A stretch of DNA of 64,000 nt from Marsupella aquatica (taxonomy: Eukaryota; Marchantiophyta). The notes under the pieces are model-generated. The model ran no database searches, was not told where the DNA came from, and saw only the letters and a program-made list of their open reading frames with translations. The DNA lies in the NCBI GenBank assembly GCA_973895155.1, contig OZ316893.1, positions 14,818,001 to 14,882,000 of the forward strand. Reading direction: 5' to 3'. Both the position numbers and the translations under genes were made by a program. Position 1 is the stretch's first letter. Each line of letters starts with the position of its first letter. This document shows, in pieces, positions 35,871 to 49,300 of this stretch.

Positions 35871-38800
35871 ATGAAGGGAGGGACAGTGCAAATCTTGTGG
35901 CATGGCTCGGACCCCATTCTTTCGGTTGACTTTCATCTTCCCACCGGCCTCCTCGCCACTGGGGGTGCAGACCGTGATATTAAGGTAAGAAGGATTAGAA
36001 TACGCTGCGGCGGTAAATGTTGATTACGGCAGTCTCTCTCTACAACATTTCTTTGTTGGACTAGTTTCCTTCGTGGTGGTAAAGTAATTGCTTATAGTCA
36101 ACCATCCCTCTACACATGCCTAGGAAGCCAGAGTGGAAAGCGATGGTCTTGACGTTTACTGGTGTAGGATTCTGTAGTAGTGTGGCATCTGATTAGACTT
36201 GTCGGAATGCAGCTGTGGTCTCTTCATCGTACAGAGAAATCCAAAGCCATACCTTCTGCCACGTTTAAAGCCAACCTCTCTTATCACTGTGCGGCTGTGA
36301 ATGTGGTGCGGTTTTCTCCATCAGGTTGGTTGGGATAGCAGGACCTCACCATCTTTTCTCCAACAAGTGTTGATTCATCAGTTTCCTGACATGTGACCCA
36401 CTACTGCTTTGCTTGCCAACTGGCTGCTTGTGCTCCTTTTTGAATAGTGTCGTGATGTTCGTATCTTTCCTCATTCTACAACAGCGCTTTTGTTATGCGC
36501 ATTACCATTACGTTCACTTCTTATTGGCTTACTATTGCCACAGATGGACCCAATGGAACTGTGCCTGAGAATGGGCAAACGATGGTGTCTGAAATGTCGC
36601 ATTTCTTTCTTTTTGTGTGCAGGGGAGCTGCTTGCCTCCGGTGCAGATAGTATGTCCATACTTCCCTTTCTTACTTTTTCAGGATAATTATCAGGAGTTC
36701 TCAATTCAAATAGTCCCCATGCGAAATCGCTCGAGAGTGCACAGAAAATTTCGTCTTTGTCCTCAACAAATCTTGTAAGAGTCCTGATCAGTGTTTTCTT
36801 CTCTAGATGGTGAATTGCTAATTTGGAGGATCACTCAGACTGATGAAGATATTCCTGCATGGAAGGTCTGGAAGACACTTCGGTATGACTCTTCCACCCT
36901 CATTTCCCTGTAGATTACTTTCTCAGGTCTCCTGTATTCTCTTTCTTTCTGTCATTGAAGAGGTTCTCTCGTAGTTCAACTTGCCTGTGTCTTGAAGAGC
37001 CGACAGCAAGGCTACCATCAATGTTACCTCTTCAAGTTAATTTGTGTGAAGCTATCACACAGCTTAAGAGATGACGAAATTCTATGATTTTCTCACTGGT
37101 CATTGCTGAGCTGACCACTGGATGAAGAGTACTTCACAACCTTTTTGTCTTCTAATCATAGAAGCGAACAGTGATTTCTCGGGCAACTGCTTCCACAATT
37201 TGTTGAGCCTGTCAATTGATTTATTGTCTTCTTCTTTGTCTTGTCTGTTGAATTGCAGGTTTCATAACAAGGATGTGTTGGACTTGGGGTGGTCACCAGA
37301 TGGTGCTTTTCTTTTTTCTGGGTCTGTAGACAACACGTCCATAATTTGGAACGTTGAGAAAGGTGTTGACACCTTGACTGTTTCTGACACCCTATTCTCT
37401 CACGCAACAGCCACTGCATGTGTAGCCAGCCTCCTGTGGAATCCTGGGATTTCCTCCAATTATAGACACTACTTCCGTGAATGTGAATGGCTGTGAAGTA
37501 GTAGTGTTGTTTCATATCTATGTGATATAGCGGCATCTCCTATGTCGGTTTCTAGATTTGCTACTCCTGCAACCAGCCACTCATTGTGCTGCATATAATG
37601 TCAGGTGCTGTTGAGCAAGTTCTTGCTGATCACCAGCATTACGTGCAAGGTGTAACCTGGGATCCTACTGGAAAGTATGTCGCCTCATTAAGTGGTGATC
37701 GGACATGCCGAATCTATTCACTACGATCTCCCTCGAAGAGAAGCAAGGCCAAGGACAAAAATGTGAAACGCGTGTATACATGTCAGCATATTCTGTGCAA
37801 AAAGGAAGTGTCTGCTGGTTCTGCGGGGCCGACAACCGTGGATGTCGATGAAGCCTCTCAAAAACAGGTGCTTCCTTCGCTCGGACAGTATGAGAGTCCA
37901 ATGTTGTGCTTTGCTTGACAAAACTCACTAACTGTAGATTCAGAGTGCTCAGATTCAGAATGCTAGATGTGGGTTGATGCGAATCACAAATATGTCTCCT
38001 TCGATGGATAATTTACTAGAGGATACACATCTTGAAAGTTATAGACAATGACAGGAGACTCTGCTATCTGACTTTTTGCTGTAGCTATTGCCTATTGACT
38101 ACTCTGCCGTGTTGGACGGCGGAACAATGTTAATGTAAGTTTTGGTGGCTTCATTCCGTTACTATTTGCATGGTGAATCTTTGCAGGTCCCTTCCTCAAA
38201 GCAGTACCTGTTCTATGACGAAAACATGCCGTCCTTTTTTCGAAGATTGTCCTGGTCACCAGATGGATCTTTTCTACTCCTGCCATCAGGTTAGATCACA
38301 GTTTCTACTTGTAAAAACCTTCAAATTCTTGGAACCACTACGGTCAATGTAAGTAGGATTTAGGGGAATCACAAAACGGTCTCTTACTACTAGAGTTTTA
38401 CATTAGTGAATATCTCCTATGAATAATTGTAACTTGCTGAGAGGAATGACAGCATCTGCTCTTAGTACTTGAATTTTGGCTTCAGCGAATATATCCGATG
38501 ATTAATTCTACTACATTGAGTCACTAAAAACAATGTTGTCCTTTGATGGGCAGGTGTTGAGAAACACTCGCCTGACGCTGCTGCTTGCAGTGTAAGCTAC
38601 ATTGTGTCCAGAAATGATTTGTCAAGGTAGTTGTTTACGCCTTCCTGCTGCTCTTTACAGGATCAAGTTTCTGTACCTGCGATGCGATGCGATGCCTTGT
38701 GATTCCTAGCAGAAGTTCTGCCCTTTGTATGTACGTGTATTAGTGAAATCGAGTTATCTCGGACAATGCTCTTCAATCCCTAAAATGAAATCTCGATCGA

Positions 38801-41191
38801 AACAAGTACTCAATCAATTACAGGGAAAGGGACTGAGCAGGTGGTTTTGTTCTTTCTGATATGAAGTTTTGGTCAATAGTACTGGGCAATTGAAAAGGCT
38901 CTGGAAGCAATATAATAGCCTAATGTCTCGCTTTAACCAGCTATGGAAAATGTATGTGGACAGTTCAACTCTCTTGGCATCCAACAGGACTGATACGAAG
39001 GTTAGCAAAGACTGACAGCGTTTTACTAATGTTGTGAATTATTTCTTGCAGACCTGCTTTGCAGCTTCCCGCAGCAAGCAAACCAGTAGTAGCTGCACGA
39101 TTTTGTCCCGTTATATATTCTTTGTCTCAAAAGAAATCTTGGAAACATGATACCAGTGTACAAGGTATTGACAAGACGTCCAGCATTCTGAAGCTTCCAC
39201 ATTCTGATTTGGTGCTTCTTAAAAGGATTGCGACTAAAGTTGAGAGAGTTTCACTGATCGTGGAAATGAAGATCTGTTTGTAGTAGTCTTTCTCCTTCTT
39301 TCCCCTGCGTCAACTGCGCTAACTTTGCCAATTTTAAATTTTAACGTCACAGTTTCTCCTGAATCCAATATCCATCTCTTGTCCTGGTTGGTTGTAGGTG
39401 TCGGAGCATTCAAATTTCCTTACAGGCTTGTATTTGCCGTTGCAACACTAAATTCTGTCTTTATTTATGACACGGAGCAGAGCTGCCCAATTGCGATCTT
39501 TGCTGGCCTCCACTATGCCCCTATCACAGATCTTGCGTGGTCTGTTTCCTCAAAAAGTTTGACCGTTTCAGGGTTTATCCGTTTACATAATCATAATCTA
39601 TAAAATAAACGATTATGACAGAAATAATTGATTCGAATTAAGCAGCTGCGGTTCTGTCATTGTATATAGGCTAGAAATCTAGCAGGTCATCATTCTATCC
39701 TTGATATTATCTAAATCCTTTGTCCGCTGCCAACAAAGAAAGAAGCGCTGGATTATTGGTGACATCTTGACTTACAAGTGACTCATTTTGCTATCCAGGT
39801 CCTTTGATGCTAAGTTTCTTGCTGTCTCATCTCAAGATGGGTATTGCACGCTCGTGGGTTTTGATGAGGGGGACCTTGGTACTCCTTTGCCACCTACAGG
39901 TACTGCTTATCTTTCAGACTCTGAATTTCTTTCCCAGATCCATGTTGTTTGGTGTACTGTCTAGGGTCCACCCCCTAGACGTGTATGACACTTTTCCTCA
40001 ATAGCATATCGTCAATCTGGATGGCAAATTATTAAACCAAGATAGCCCTGAACTTAGTCCTTGCTTGACGAGTATCGGATCTTTTCTGGGAACATGAAAT
40101 GTCCATATTTAGTAAAATTGTGGACTTTTATCTTATTTCATCTCTCAATGCAAGGTGATTAATAGGGCCTGTTGGTTTTGTTGAACCAGATCTACCATCT
40201 GAAATCGGGAGCCTGCTACCAGACAGCCGATTTTCAAGCATTCAATTGGAATCCTCTGTTGTACCAAGAGTGAAGGTTCCAACCGAGACTAGTGTAGATC
40301 CATCGTCTGAGAAAGATCCAGCAGCAACTGGGAAGTCTTCTTCTAAGAAACAAGGCGATATCCATATGAAACCACAGAAGATTCGGAGGATCAATCCTAA
40401 ACCAATTTCTGATTATTTGCAGAAACCAGCTGTATTGCCTCCCGAGTCTAGTATTCGAATAAGCAATTCAGGTATTATCCAAGCTCTAATTCCGTCTCCC
40501 TTTCTCTGAAGCTAGTCTGGGGTTGTCAGTGACCAATTTCGATGTTCTTAATTCTAACCCTTCCGAATGCGATTGTGAATCAGGTGGCGAAGATGTTAAA
40601 GAATGTTTTTCATCAGAAGTTCGAGGGAATCAATCTAATGGAGAGGTCCCTCAAACAGTGGCACAATGTCCTGAATTACAATTAGACACAGTAGGGTGCA
40701 GCAGGGTAGACAGGGATAAGAGATTAGGCGGGATGGAGTCATCGTTAGGTGGCGTATCAAGTAGTGGGTCTGCACAAGCAAGTACCCCTGCTTGTGAGGC
40801 GGTCGGGAAGGAAACTTCAGAGATGTGGGAATCATGTTCGACAACGATAGAGGACAAACCTGATATCTGCAGAATTACCGAGAGTGACAAGATGGTGGAA
40901 CTATTAAGGAAAGATGAACAGGGTGTGCCAAAGCCTGCAGTAGGGTTGAGTTCTGCACCTCTTGGTGAAGATCATCATCACGCACTTGGTGGTGTGGGTG
41001 AGGAGGACCAATGTAAGTTTGAAAAGCCCCGAGATCCGTACACTGATATTTATGTCAGACCTTTGAAGTTCAGAAGGATCTCTCCAAAGTTAATTTCTGA
41101 TGACATTGAAAAACCTTCCAACCTGAAACCACTCTCCAGTGAAACCACCTTTCCTTTGCCTGGTGGTCGTCGAGAACTACAGCCAACGTAG
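35871..41191 (+). CDS. FAS2: Chromatin assembly factor 1 subunit FAS2 (CAF-1 p60 / CHAF1B), WD40 protein
   Basis: FAS2 is the WD40 subunit of CAF-1, which deposits H3-H4 on newly replicated DNA in the nucleus. The start at 35871 reads [20 protein letters not shown], the conserved FAS2 N-terminus, with GGADRDIK before the first donor near 35985. WD40 exons follow: [11 protein letters not shown] (from 36208), DGELLIWRI (36808), [18 protein letters not shown] (37260), [20 protein letters not shown] (37605), [15 protein letters not shown] (38188), [19 protein letters not shown] (39053), [19 protein letters not shown] (39420), [20 protein letters not shown] (39800). The last two exons (about 40190-40474 and 40583-41191) encode an acidic/Ser-rich tail that carries a basic motif twice, [17 protein letters not shown] and [17 protein letters not shown]. 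Phase at their junction fits (SNSG-GEDV). The gene ends at TAG 41189-41191. The exon at 38554 and the one before 39053 are tentative. Confidence 0.95.
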
Positions 41192-44081
41192 TTCGGGAAG
41201 TACGTCAGTTTTGCTATATCTGCAAAAGATGTTCTATTGGAAGATTGTATGGTGGGTGGAGGTTGGCTTCCAACAATAGCCAGTCCTGCTATTTTTGAGC
41301 CTCGATTGATAAACTTTCAAAATGATTACCAGGCATTCCTTCCGGATATCAAATGCTCAGTTCCATGCAACTAAGGGCGTTTCCACCCTTTCCCGAAATC
41401 TCTGGGATGATGCCTCTTGTTATTTGAGGGAGGCCTGATGTAGGAGTTTGAGCTGCAGCAAATTGACGATATAAATTGAAGGGATTGAGCTAGACGTATA
41501 TGGATAGTGCTGATGTTGCGGAAGATGAGATACTGGATGTCTATCCAGTCGATGAAGAGCGACCCGCCCTGTGAGTTCCTGAAAAGATTGTGCTGTTGAT
41601 TGGAACAACTACGTCTGGAGCTGCTGAAGAATACTACAAGAGGCTCAGAGAGATAGTTGATGGTAAGGTCATGATCACTAACTAGCTCTGCAGACCCATC
41701 AAAAGCTTTCTACTTCTGGAGTAAATGCCTCTCACCAAGCTTATCATCTGGCCTGAGAATGCGGTTGTAGGGTATAGGAAGAGAAAGCCGGTTGATACAG
41801 TTTCCATAGTAAGGGTTATGACAGGAGGATGGGTTTCCAGCACATTGCAACGACTTCCCTGATTCTGTTGTGATCAAGGATTTTCATGAAGGTCTACCCA
41901 ATGCAAGAGTTTCAGGTTCTCTCTCATGTATATTATTAGTCAGCCGTTGCAGGATTTGCCAATAACGTCGGCCCATATCAGAATTTCCCTGTGGGGGGAT
42001 GTGAAGAAGGGGTAAAGCTCGTCTCAAAGGACATGATCAGAATGAAAATCTGGAATTGTATTTTACGTACAATTGGTAGTGTATGTTCTGAGAATATGGC
42101 TTAGCAGTGGCAAATGCCAAGAAAGACATTTTCGTCAGGCGAGCTTTTCCAAGTTTTGTAGTCTGGAAATCTGAAGCAATCGTTGTTCTAGTTGTATTGA
42201 TGTAGTCCAGCGAAAACGGGGTTTTTTTTGTACACACGCGACTTCTGTGATCCTGGGGTACGGATGTTACAGAGAATGCAGAACATTGCTTGCACACAGT
42301 TCTCCCGAGTTGTCAGTCATCTCCTTGCATGACATAATTCTTGACTTAAAGAGTGCATTCACCGACGTGAATGTTACAGATGAGGTGCTTTAGTTCACCT
42401 TAGATGATTGGAGTAAATTATGTCTGGTCTGGTCTTTGTTAGCTGTGGCTTCAAGGAGTGATGAGGCCAACGCTCTGTCCTGATGCGCTTTCAAGGTAAC
42501 TCTTGCATGCATCTACAGACGTCGAATGGTGTAGAATATGGGCTGAATCTTTTGGACTACTTCCCAGAAATACTTCCCCACCTATCACGGGATCTCTACG
42601 TCAGTCACCTCGATTTGTTCCGGACCGTCTCGGGTGCTCCCAATTTTATATCTCAGTCATGAAGCTAGTTTAAATTATTCAGCAACTACCATTTGTCTCC
42701 TGTAGGAGTCTTGTTGTGCCTACATTGATTAGTCTAGTAGGAGAAAGCCTTCTCATTATGCCAAAGGCCGGAAATAAATTTCTGATAGGAAGACAGCAAA
42801 GTATCTGCATTGGATTAAAATTCATGCATGAACTGCGTTGGTTGTGGGTATGGACATGGAATGTGAGGATCCCTTGAAGAGCCCAACAGCTTGCGCAGCT
42901 TAGACATGATCGAACCATATCTGAGTCGTCTCACGCCACTATGATGTAGACCTTGTAACCTCAGCAAGCACAGTTGCGCTGGGGGTGTGGGGGTGAGGCA
43001 GTGCACCTTCTTGGCTGTTGTTCCAGAGTCTGCGAGCTGGTTCTCCCACGTGTCTGCGATTTAAGCGCAGTGCATTACAATGGAAGGCATTCGAAAATCG
43101 TTATGTAGGAACTCACATTCCAGATTGATGCTCTGGAAGTGAGACTGGACTCCAGAGCAAATGTATTGTCGCCCAGCGTTTTGTCGCTTGCCAGGATGTC
43201 TTCACCGAGGACTGTATTCTCCTACTGTTGCAGACTACAGTAGTACTTAATTCATACAATTTAGCTCAGATTGCATGTTAGCTAGGAGAAAAGATGTCAT
43301 TTAACATAAGTTAAAGTTGTTTTGTATGTTGACAAGTTTGACTCTGGTTTCCCCGCCAACACGACCATTGTTTGAGAAATTTCTGTTCGGAAATCTAAAA
43401 TGAGTCCTTGTTAGACTGCGACATCTGCATCTAGCTTAAAAGTAACAATTAGCCACACCCACAACCATTGGCACTCACTTGCCAAGCGAGTACCCTCCTC
43501 AATGGATACGTCTAAAGATCCTTCAGAGAAGCACTTCTGAACGTATCATGTTATGTTTCCATTCATTGGTACAATTTCCGAGGGGTTCTACATGACTGCG
43601 TACGACACTGCAATCGTCGTTCACTGGATAGTGCCAAATATTTATATTTCGTTTTGTTCTTCCTCTGAGAAATTGTCACAATTCGACCTCCGTCTTTAAT
43701 CTATCGTGCGTGAAACCTTAATAGTTCATAAAAATGTCTGAAACAAAGAACGGGGGATAAACAAAATCGATCTGGAATTGGTACAACAGCACAAGCTTCA
43801 CAGCAATGATGACCTCAACTTCAATTGAAGATCTGACAAACGCTGGGCATGCATTTGCGACACAACAAACTACTATACCAGCATTGAGATTCCTTGAACT
43901 AAACCTAAAATTTTCAACAGTGTGGCTGTCCACTATGCTCTCATGTACATGCTACAAGAATGAATGCCTGATAAGTGACTCTCTACCTACTAAATGACTA
44001 ATACCTTCGCTATGGAAGCTGTCATTACCTAAACCCTGCCAGATGATGTCCCCTTTCTCTTCTTTTTGCACACTTTGGATA
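41192..44081. other. Intergenic region between FAS2 and the ABC1 kinase, with possible gene fragments
   Basis: No complete gene. Two plus-strand stretches look like coding remnants. 41212-41372 reads KDVLLEDCMVGGGWLPTIAS and on to a stop. 41499-41664 reads MDSADVAEDEILDVYPVDEE, then a TGA (possibly from CGA), then KIVLLIGTTTSGAAEEYYKR to a GTAAGG donor-like site. I do not recognise either. The rest (41665-44081) shows nothing named. Confidence 0.4.
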
Positions 44082-47000
44082 CTAAAGAAAATCTGCCTTC
44101 TCTTCGTTTTGTACACTTTGGACACTGAAGACTGTAAGTGGTCGAATGTTGCGCGCAGATGCCATGGGATCGTTATTCCACTCACGCACCGAGTTTGTAC
44201 CGTCCAGGTCGTCTGCAAAACGTAGTGTGAGTCTTTGAAGCAGCATTGCACTAAACCTTTGACCTGCCGTTGTCACACCGGGAAGTAAGTCGATAAAAAG
44301 TGGTAACGTGTCCTGGGCAACCTCTAGAATTTCTGCAGTCACAATTTTCAGATTGTTCACACGATGTCAGGTTAAATCAGTAAGTTCGTCTCAGAAAAAT
44401 TTCAACTAAACATCCATCATGGAAACCGAGGACTAATCAGGAATGACGACCACACTCAGCTCTTGTAAATTGGATTATGTGGAACCATGAAACGGAACCC
44501 AACTTCATCTAGTGAGCAGTGATAGATGTATGATGATGTGCAGGTCACCTGAAGGAGAGGGCAAGTTGAAGCTGGGCTCGAGAAGTCTCCAGATTCGTTT
44601 GACCGTGTCAAGAGATTGTTCGTCTTCCTCGGATAGTCTTGCCACCGGGTTCATGCCAAAAAACAGACCTGGCACCGGAAGAGGCCACGAACCTGGTACT
44701 GACAGTGGGGGAGGAAGAGGAAGCCCTGGTATCCTTATTGTGGATGCAATCAACTGCCAAAGTTGTGCAACAGCCCCGCGGGAAAGTGCATCAACTGATC
44801 TGACGAGCTGTCAGAACAAACAACTTACGGGTAAGTGGTGGAAGATGATGTACTGTAGTTACATTACTAATCCATTGAAGTCCTTATCAACACGTTGACA
44901 GTTGCAATCTCATTTACTGACAGTGTTTTGAACTTACCTCTGTCAGGAGTAACTCCTGAATGTAGCTGCCCTCAGGAGCAAAAATCAACTTCAAAGCTTC
45001 CTTGGTAGTTGGATCCCAGACCTTCGCCTTCTGTGGTGTTTGATCAACTGGTCCACCAGGAGCCATTACTTCACGAAAGGATTGGAAACCCCCGACTATC
45101 TCTTCCACTCTTTGCATATCAAGCTGCTCTTTTCCACCATAAAGAAAGTCCTTCAGAGCAGCTCGTGTCCTTGGGCTGAACCATACACTCCTTTGTTAGT
45201 AGTGAATCTTAGCTCTTCATGGTCGTCAAGACCTTCAAGACTGCACGTAACAATACGACCAAGTTCTTTCTCTGTTGTATTCATCTAGATCAGAAATCAG
45301 CAGGTCAGTTCCTTGAACAGGAGCGAATTCTGTCATCGTGATCTGAGGGTGGGCAACATACCTGTCGTCTGTGAGAAGTCGTTTAGAAATGTAGGGGTAG
45401 CACTCATCAACAATTGTATAATCTGGATCAGCCTCGAGTCCTATACCCTCTAGGACAGAAAATGCTCTCAGGATGAGAGCGAAGTACGGTGGAAGAACAA
45501 ACACGTAGTCCTTTGACATATTCGCCAGGTCATCCGTGACCTGGAATTCAGGACAGCGTTAGATAAAAGAACGCATGCGGCTCTCAGCCCAGTAATTTCC
45601 TTACATGCCCGAAAGTTCATACCATCACAAGTATATCAAACCGGAAACGTGGTAGCGCTTTGAATTTTGAACACCGTACAGTACACAGGAACCATAAGAT
45701 ATTTAGAAACACATGGCAAAGCCCTCATTCGTGCAAGATGGAGTACAAGGGTACATTCCTTTGTCCGTTTTAAGGCAACATGCCAGGTTACAGAAACCCA
45801 AACTGGAAATTAAGAGTGAATTGAAATGAGGTTTTCAGCTTATATCAGGCTACAGGAAAAAAGTGGCGCAAGTCCAAGAAAGCAAGAACAACCTACCTGT
45901 TGAATATTGATTTTTCGTGCGCCACCTCCTTGCACTAGCTGCCCAAGAACCCGAGTTAACTGAGGCACAACGGCAGCTGTCTTTTCAGGATCCGCCATAT
46001 CTTCTGGCACAAAACCAAGTTTCACTAGGTCCTCTGCAACTTTGGCATAATTGGAGTTCACCAGGTGGGAGATGTACTCAATCAGCGCATACCTTTGATC
46101 TTCAGTCACCTGCACTAAACCAAAGATTCGGTTAAACAGGCTATCTGTTTAGCAGCATTAGATTACACACATGTTGATCTTAGTGCTTGATTGAGAATAA
46201 CGTATCTCAACGCTGTGAACAAACGGATTCACCAACTTTCATTCTCAACGTCACGGCAGATTTTGCTGGATCAGAGCACTCAAACACATGGGAGAAGGAG
46301 AAAGAGGCTAAACACGACTGTACTGGCACCTGAGTCATCAGACCAAAGTCCAAAACACAAAGCCTGCCGTCAGGAGTTCGTAGAAGGTTGCCAGGATGTG
46401 GGTCTGCATGGAGAAAGCCACTCTCCAGTAATTGCACAAGATAGCAGTTCAGGGCTGTCGAAACTAGTGGTAGTAAGTCATCTGACTTACTTTCTGAGAG
46501 TTTCTCTCCGTCCACCCATTGCGTTGTCAAAACCTGCAAGAAAAACTTATAAGAAACACATTTCTACCCTGGACTTCCAGCCTCTGAGGACAATAGCAAG
46601 GGGAGACGTGAAAAACCCATTGCAAGGACTCGCATATGGTACCCAAATAAATCCTTGGATATCACAAGCCTCTATAGGCTGATATATCAAAGCTTGAATG
46701 ATTCACCTTCCGAGAGGTATACTGCATGTAGACAGCTGGGACAGTGACGTTTGCCAGCGACTTCATATTTTCTGCAAACTGTACTGCATTTTTGCCCTGT
46801 CAAGAAAACTATCAAGTTAGCGTGAATCCTTCCATCTTCCAATGTTGGTTCCAGACCAAGCTGAAAACATAATCCTCGGCCCAGTGGCAGAGGATTTGGC
46901 TAGAGCAATAGATCACCGCGTGTCAAATCTTACAAAGACATCAGCGGAAGCCCCAGCTAGACACTATAAGGAAGTTAAAAGGTTGAAAATTTTTATGGAG

Positions 47001-49300
47001 TTTAACAACCACAACTGTTGTGTCCAACCCTCACCACTCCAAATCAATCATCCAAAGCTCTGGAAAACGGATCATCATCGCGTACCTCTTGTACATAGTC
47101 GAGCTCGTCAAAGAAGCGAACTGCCCAGTTGTCCAGTAGAGCGACTAGGTCAGTATCCAGATTTGGGATTGCTTGCAGAAACTGTGCCCCAATCCGCAAC
47201 AAGAACAAGTCCCGAGATATTCCTTCTAGAACTCCCGGTCTCTGAACCTTTATGGCAACCACTTCCCCAGTTTCTCGTAGCCGTCCCTTATAAACCTGGA
47301 GAAGCGAAATACATTAGATGTCAAATAGAACTACCATCCGTAATATCTTCACACCTCACGGTACAAGAAATGGACGGGAAGCACGACTTCCAGCCTTCCG
47401 TATAAGCGACATGAAAGGAAGTGAATTATGTACCTACCTGTCCAAGAGAGGCAGCCGCTATGGGAAAATCGGACATTTCCGAGTACACTTCTTCCGCAGT
47501 TTTTCCTAGCCCTCGGAAGATCAGTATCTTAGCTTCTTCGTTGGAAAAGGGAGGAACTCTATCTTGCAATTTTTGCAGTTCCTCTAAATAAACGACAGAA
47601 AGAAGGTCTGGCCTTATGCTGAGAGCTTGCCCAATCTGTCCAGAAGAGGAAAAAGCACCCCATTTCAGAAGTTGTGTCGAAAGGTATGAATTTCAGAAGT
47701 CAAGAGCTGGGAGCACTTTCGTCACTTGGATTCAGCAGAGACGTAGAAATTGTCACGTTGCAATCAGGTCACCCGTTTTGACTGTCATGCGACTACGAAA
47801 GCTCTATACAAGGAAATGTAAAGAACCCAAACAACACTCCTCTCTCCGTAGTTGTGGACCACCGAGTAGTAAAAGTCCAGAAGCCCAGAAAGACAAACCT
47901 ACCTTAATTGCTGTTGGTCCAAGTTTTGTGATGAGATCCACAAGCTGAACCGCCCGGCGACGTTCATTTTCTAGCGCTCTTCCGGAAGACCTGTCAATGA
48001 GGATGCTCGCAGTCAAAGCTGAGCACTCGATCATTATTTTGAGAGAGCGGACGGAAACGTCAACCGGCCTCTTCTTAAAGTACGCTGCAATGGCTGCGGG
48101 ATCATAACGCAGAGGAAGGTCTTCTCCTTCCACAAACGCCTGGCTAGTTCTGCTTTTGTTGGAGGAAACTATTGCAACAGCAGAGCCGGCTACAGTGGCG
48201 AGGGCGGTGGCAGTGACAGGACCTGCAATGGGCCCCAAACCATCATAGTAGCCACCCACAGCAGTTCCAATCTCTGAGAGAAATTGGCCAGCTGAATGTG
48301 ATAATGCCGCCGTGTCCAAGTGGACAACATCGCCAGTCAGCTGAGTCACTTTAGAGCCAAATTCTGATGATACCGTTCCAGCGCTGGCGATTAATCTGGA
48401 GGCTGACTGACCGAGCTTTTCCACAGAGGGAGAATTCACAATGCTGGAGGATGTCTGCCTGAAAAGCTGAAAACTTTGTGACGACGGTTTAGGGATCTCT
48501 CCTGATTTAACTAAGACATTTTCTACAATTTGAGATCCTTGGCTCAGTAACGTTGAGGCTGATTGCTCCCAATCTTCTAATTTACCCCTCAGAGCTGACA
48601 TTTGTGAGCGTATACTCGCATCTCCTGATGTGGCTACAAAATTTTCTAAAATTTGAGACCCTTGGTTCAACAACGTTGTAGCTGACTTCTCCCACCTATC
48701 TAATTCACCCGTCAGAGCTTCAGACACTTGTGAGGATAGAGTCACATCTTTTAATTTGGCAGCCACGCGGTCCGAGAGCTCAGATCCTCTACTTACAATC
48801 GATCCTGCTGATTCCGTGACCTTGTCCAGCCCATTTTTCAAGACCTCGGAGCTCGTCACCGAAGAAGTGATCAGACTGTCCCAATTTTTGTACAGAGGGG
48901 TTAAATCTAAGCCCCCGGGCTGCAGCAAAGAATTTCCCAGCCCATCATCTCCTCCTCCTCCTCCAGCGCCTGGCAGGGCATTTACTGGTGCAATTGTAAC
49001 TATCCTGGTATAAGGAATTCCACCAATCCCACCAAATTTAGTGGAAATTCCTACAAGATGAAAAGTCCTCCTACTCTTCAGAAATGCTGATCCTCTCGAG
49101 CTTCGGCAAGCAGAAACACTCCTGGTTCGTGCTGTGACCCCCTTCCAGTTTGAAAGTGAATGAATGCCGCCACCACATGAGAAACCCTTTCCAGGCGAAT
49201 TTGGAGCAGAGTTTGCGGTGGAGCGAATTCCCGGGTGATGAATTTGCCGTTGTCCAGCTGGGGGGCTATAGGCAGCCTGTCCAATGACAGACAACCCCAT
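44082..49300 (-). CDS. Plastid ABC1/ADCK-family atypical kinase (ABC1K) with an extended N-terminus
   Basis: ABC1K proteins are atypical protein-kinase-like enzymes; plastid members sit on plastoglobules or thylakoids and affect prenylquinone metabolism. The start at 49300 (MGLSVIGQ) is followed by a Ser/Arg/Gly-rich, acid-poor segment that fits a transit peptide. About ten exons follow. Motifs in order: KVG-Q-ALSIRPDLL (KxGQ motif, split by an intron at 47902), AAASLGQVYKG (Ala-rich loop), VAIKVQRPG (Lys), FFDELDYVQEGKNA, VLTTQWVDGEKL, LHADPHPGNLLRT (catalytic loop), VLDFGLMTQ (metal-binding DFG), LPPYFALILRAFSVLEGIG, and a long C-terminus ending ADFL-stop at 44082. The last junction (PSPS-E-ILEVAQDTLPL) keeps phase. 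Total length is about 1,090 residues, well above the usual 650-760. The excess is an N-terminal region with SASTLLSQGSQI-type repeats. I could not assign it to a specific Arabidopsis ABC1K. Confidence 0.9.
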
